DNA from: a virus
Strand: one strand, 5' to 3'
Virus record (IMG/VR): IMGVR_UViG_3300042906_000146
Coordinates: 1 to 28,720 of that record
DNA: 28,720 bases
Below the pieces are notes generated by a model. The model was not told the origin of the DNA, did not search any database, and saw nothing but the letters and a program-made list of their open reading frames with translations. This document shows, piece by piece, positions 27,493-28,720 of this stretch. Each line of letters starts with the position of its first letter. The first letter of the stretch is position 1. Position numbers and translations under genes: made by a program.

Positions 27493-28720
27493 TCTTAATT
27501 TCCAACTATTGCCGTGGCAGCAGATTGTTTTTAAAGACCCCGCCCGATTCAAGGTGGTTGCCGCAGGTCGTAGGTGTGGGAAGTCTCGATTAGCCGCTAC
27601 AACTTTGTTGATTGAGGGATTGCGTTGCCCTCCTGGTTCGGCTGTACTCTATGTTTCGCCAACTATGGGGCAGTCGAGGCAAATCGTCTGGGACTTGTTG
27701 CTAGACCTTGGTAGAGAGGTTATCCAGTCTTCCCATGTGAATAACCTAGATATTACCCTGATAAACGGGGCGAGAATCTACGTTCGTGGTGCAGATCGTC
27801 CTGATACGCTCCGTGGTGTCAGTCTGACCTATGCCGTTCTCGATGAGGTTGCGGACATTAAACCCGAGGCTTGGGAACAGGTCATTCGAGCATCACTTTC
27901 TGATAAACGGGGGAGAGCACTCTTTATTGGGACTCCAAAAGGACGCAACTGGTTCTACGATACCTTCAAACTAGGCGAGTCAGAAGATGATCCTGATTGG
28001 AAGAGTTGGCACTTCACGACTGCTGACAACCCCTTGATTGACCAAGCAGAGATAGATTCCGCTAAAAAGACCCTGAGTTCCTTCGCTTTTAAGCAAGAGT
28101 TTATGGCTTCGTTCACCAATGCGGGTTCTGACATCTTCAAGGAAGAGTGGATCAAATACGGGGTTAAGCCTGAACATGGAAGCTATTACATTGCTGTTGA
28201 CCTGGCAGGATTCGAGGAAGTTGCCAAACAAGCAGCCAATTCTAAGAAGCGTCTAGACGAATCTGCTATCTCAATCGTTAAGGTGACAGACGATGGAAAG
28301 TGGTTTGTTGAGAAGATTGAACATGGACGTTGGGATATCCGAGAGACCGCCTCCAAGATACTGATTGCCATTCGGGACTATCGCCCTTTAAGCGTGGGGA
28401 TAGAGAGGGGGGCTTTAAAGAACGCTGTTTTACCCTATCTTTCGGACTTGATGCGAAAGAACAACACCTATGCCCACATCATAGATTTGACCCATGGGAA
28501 TAGAAAAAAAGCAGACAGAATCATCTGGGCTTTACAAGGTAGGTTCGAGCATGGCAGAATTGTGTTAAATTCGGAAGAAGATTGGGATGAGTTTGTAGAC
28601 CAGTTAATCCTGTTCCCTGCTCAAGGAGTCCATGATGACTTGCCTGACTCCCTCAGTTACATTGACCAACTGGCTGTTACATCTTACATGGAAGAAGATG
28701 ATAGCGAGGATTGGCAACCT
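27485..28720 (+). CDS. terL: Large terminase subunit (3' end outside window)
   Basis: Open from ATG 27485 to the window end, 412 codons without stop. The ATPase has Walker A GRRCGKS (residues 28-34), Walker B YAVLDE (116-121) with the catalytic Glu, and motif III FIGTPKG (147-153). The nuclease half has AVDLAGF with D239, GIERG with E307, and HDDLPDSL with D385/D388, the metal-binding acids. TerL drives DNA into the prohead and cuts it. Nearly the whole functional length is present; only a short C-terminus is missing. ATG lies inside the HNH gene end. Confidence 0.93.
   Translation, partial: MADLNFQLLPWQQIVFKDPARFKVVAAGRRCGKSRLAATTLLIEGLRCPPGSAVLYVSPTMGQSRQIVWDLLLDLGREVIQSSHVNNLDITLINGARIYVRGADRPDTLRGVSLTYAVLDEVADIKPEAWEQVIRASLSDKRGRALFIGTPKGRNWFYDTFKLGESEDDPDWKSWHFTTADNPLIDQAEIDSAKKTLSSFAFKQEFMASFTNAGSDIFKEEWIKYGVKPEHGSYYIAVDLAGFEEVAKQAANSKKRLDESAISIVKVTDDGKWFVEKIEHGRWDIRETASKILIAIRDYRPLSVGIERGALKNAVLPYLSDLMRKNNTYAHIIDLTHGNRKKADRIIWALQGRFEHGRIVLNSEEDWDEFVDQLILFPAQGVHDDLPDSLSYIDQLAVTSYMEEDDSEDWQP

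Noticed and set aside
1-28720. tRNA genes, integrase or attachment site
   Set aside because: No cloverleaf-like segment, recombinase catalytic motif or core repeat was seen while reading both strands. Lysogeny cannot be judged from this window.

Overview
The window is a stretch of a tailed double-stranded DNA phage genome of podovirus-like layout. It has short tail-joining proteins, a packaged-DNA-stabilisation-like nozzle protein, fibre and adhesin genes, and three large internal (ejection-type) proteins, with no tape measure or contractile tail genes in view. A nested Rz/Rz1 spanin pair and a GH19 endolysin point to a Gram-negative host. Moderate base composition and the look of the proteins suggest a freshwater proteobacterial host, perhaps a betaproteobacterium, but that is inference. 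No integrase, portal, capsid, tRNA or CRISPR is visible. The window starts inside one structural gene and ends inside the large terminase gene, so head genes probably lie outside it.

Layout. (1) 1-16556, rightward: tail/connector genes, tail fibre, HNH endonuclease, adhesin, GIY-YIG endonuclease, tail-assembly-chaperone-like protein, three internal virion proteins, a chain of tiny overlapping membrane-protein genes, lipoprotein, holin candidate, Rz with embedded Rz1, and endolysin. (2) 16553-18651, leftward: recombination module with a Sak3/DUF1071 annealing protein, an SSB-like protein with an SSB-type acidic tail, a winged-helix protein and small unknowns. (3) 18775-22685, rightward: DNA-binding protein, replication initiator, Mom-like adenine modification enzyme, RusA resolvase, Ref-like HNH nuclease and small genes. 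(4) 22807-25942, leftward: twelve mostly unknown small genes headed by a SprT-like zinc metalloprotease. (5) 26138-end, rightward: small DNA-binding protein, small terminase candidate, HNH homing endonuclease, large terminase.

Regulation visible in sequence: transcription units diverge at 18652-18774 and 25943-26137 and converge at 16553-16556 and 22686-22806. The latter holds a good intrinsic terminator for the leftward cluster. A short palindrome, AGGG-N4/5-CCCT, recurs at three control regions and lies inside the 17-bp spacer of two predicted promoters. This looks like a phage-wide operator. A different leader motif (TGC-N6-GCA) recurs 21-22 bp upstream of three start codons in the leftward cluster. 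The initiator gene carries inverted and tandem repeats that resemble a lambda-O-type internal origin. The 8-mer GTTTAAAC occurs 12 times, 10 of them between 16.6 and 25.7 kb, in several reading frames, which suggests a DNA-level role.

No stretch over 300 bases lacks a gene. Most genes overlap by ATGA or TAATG junctions, so translational coupling is the rule.
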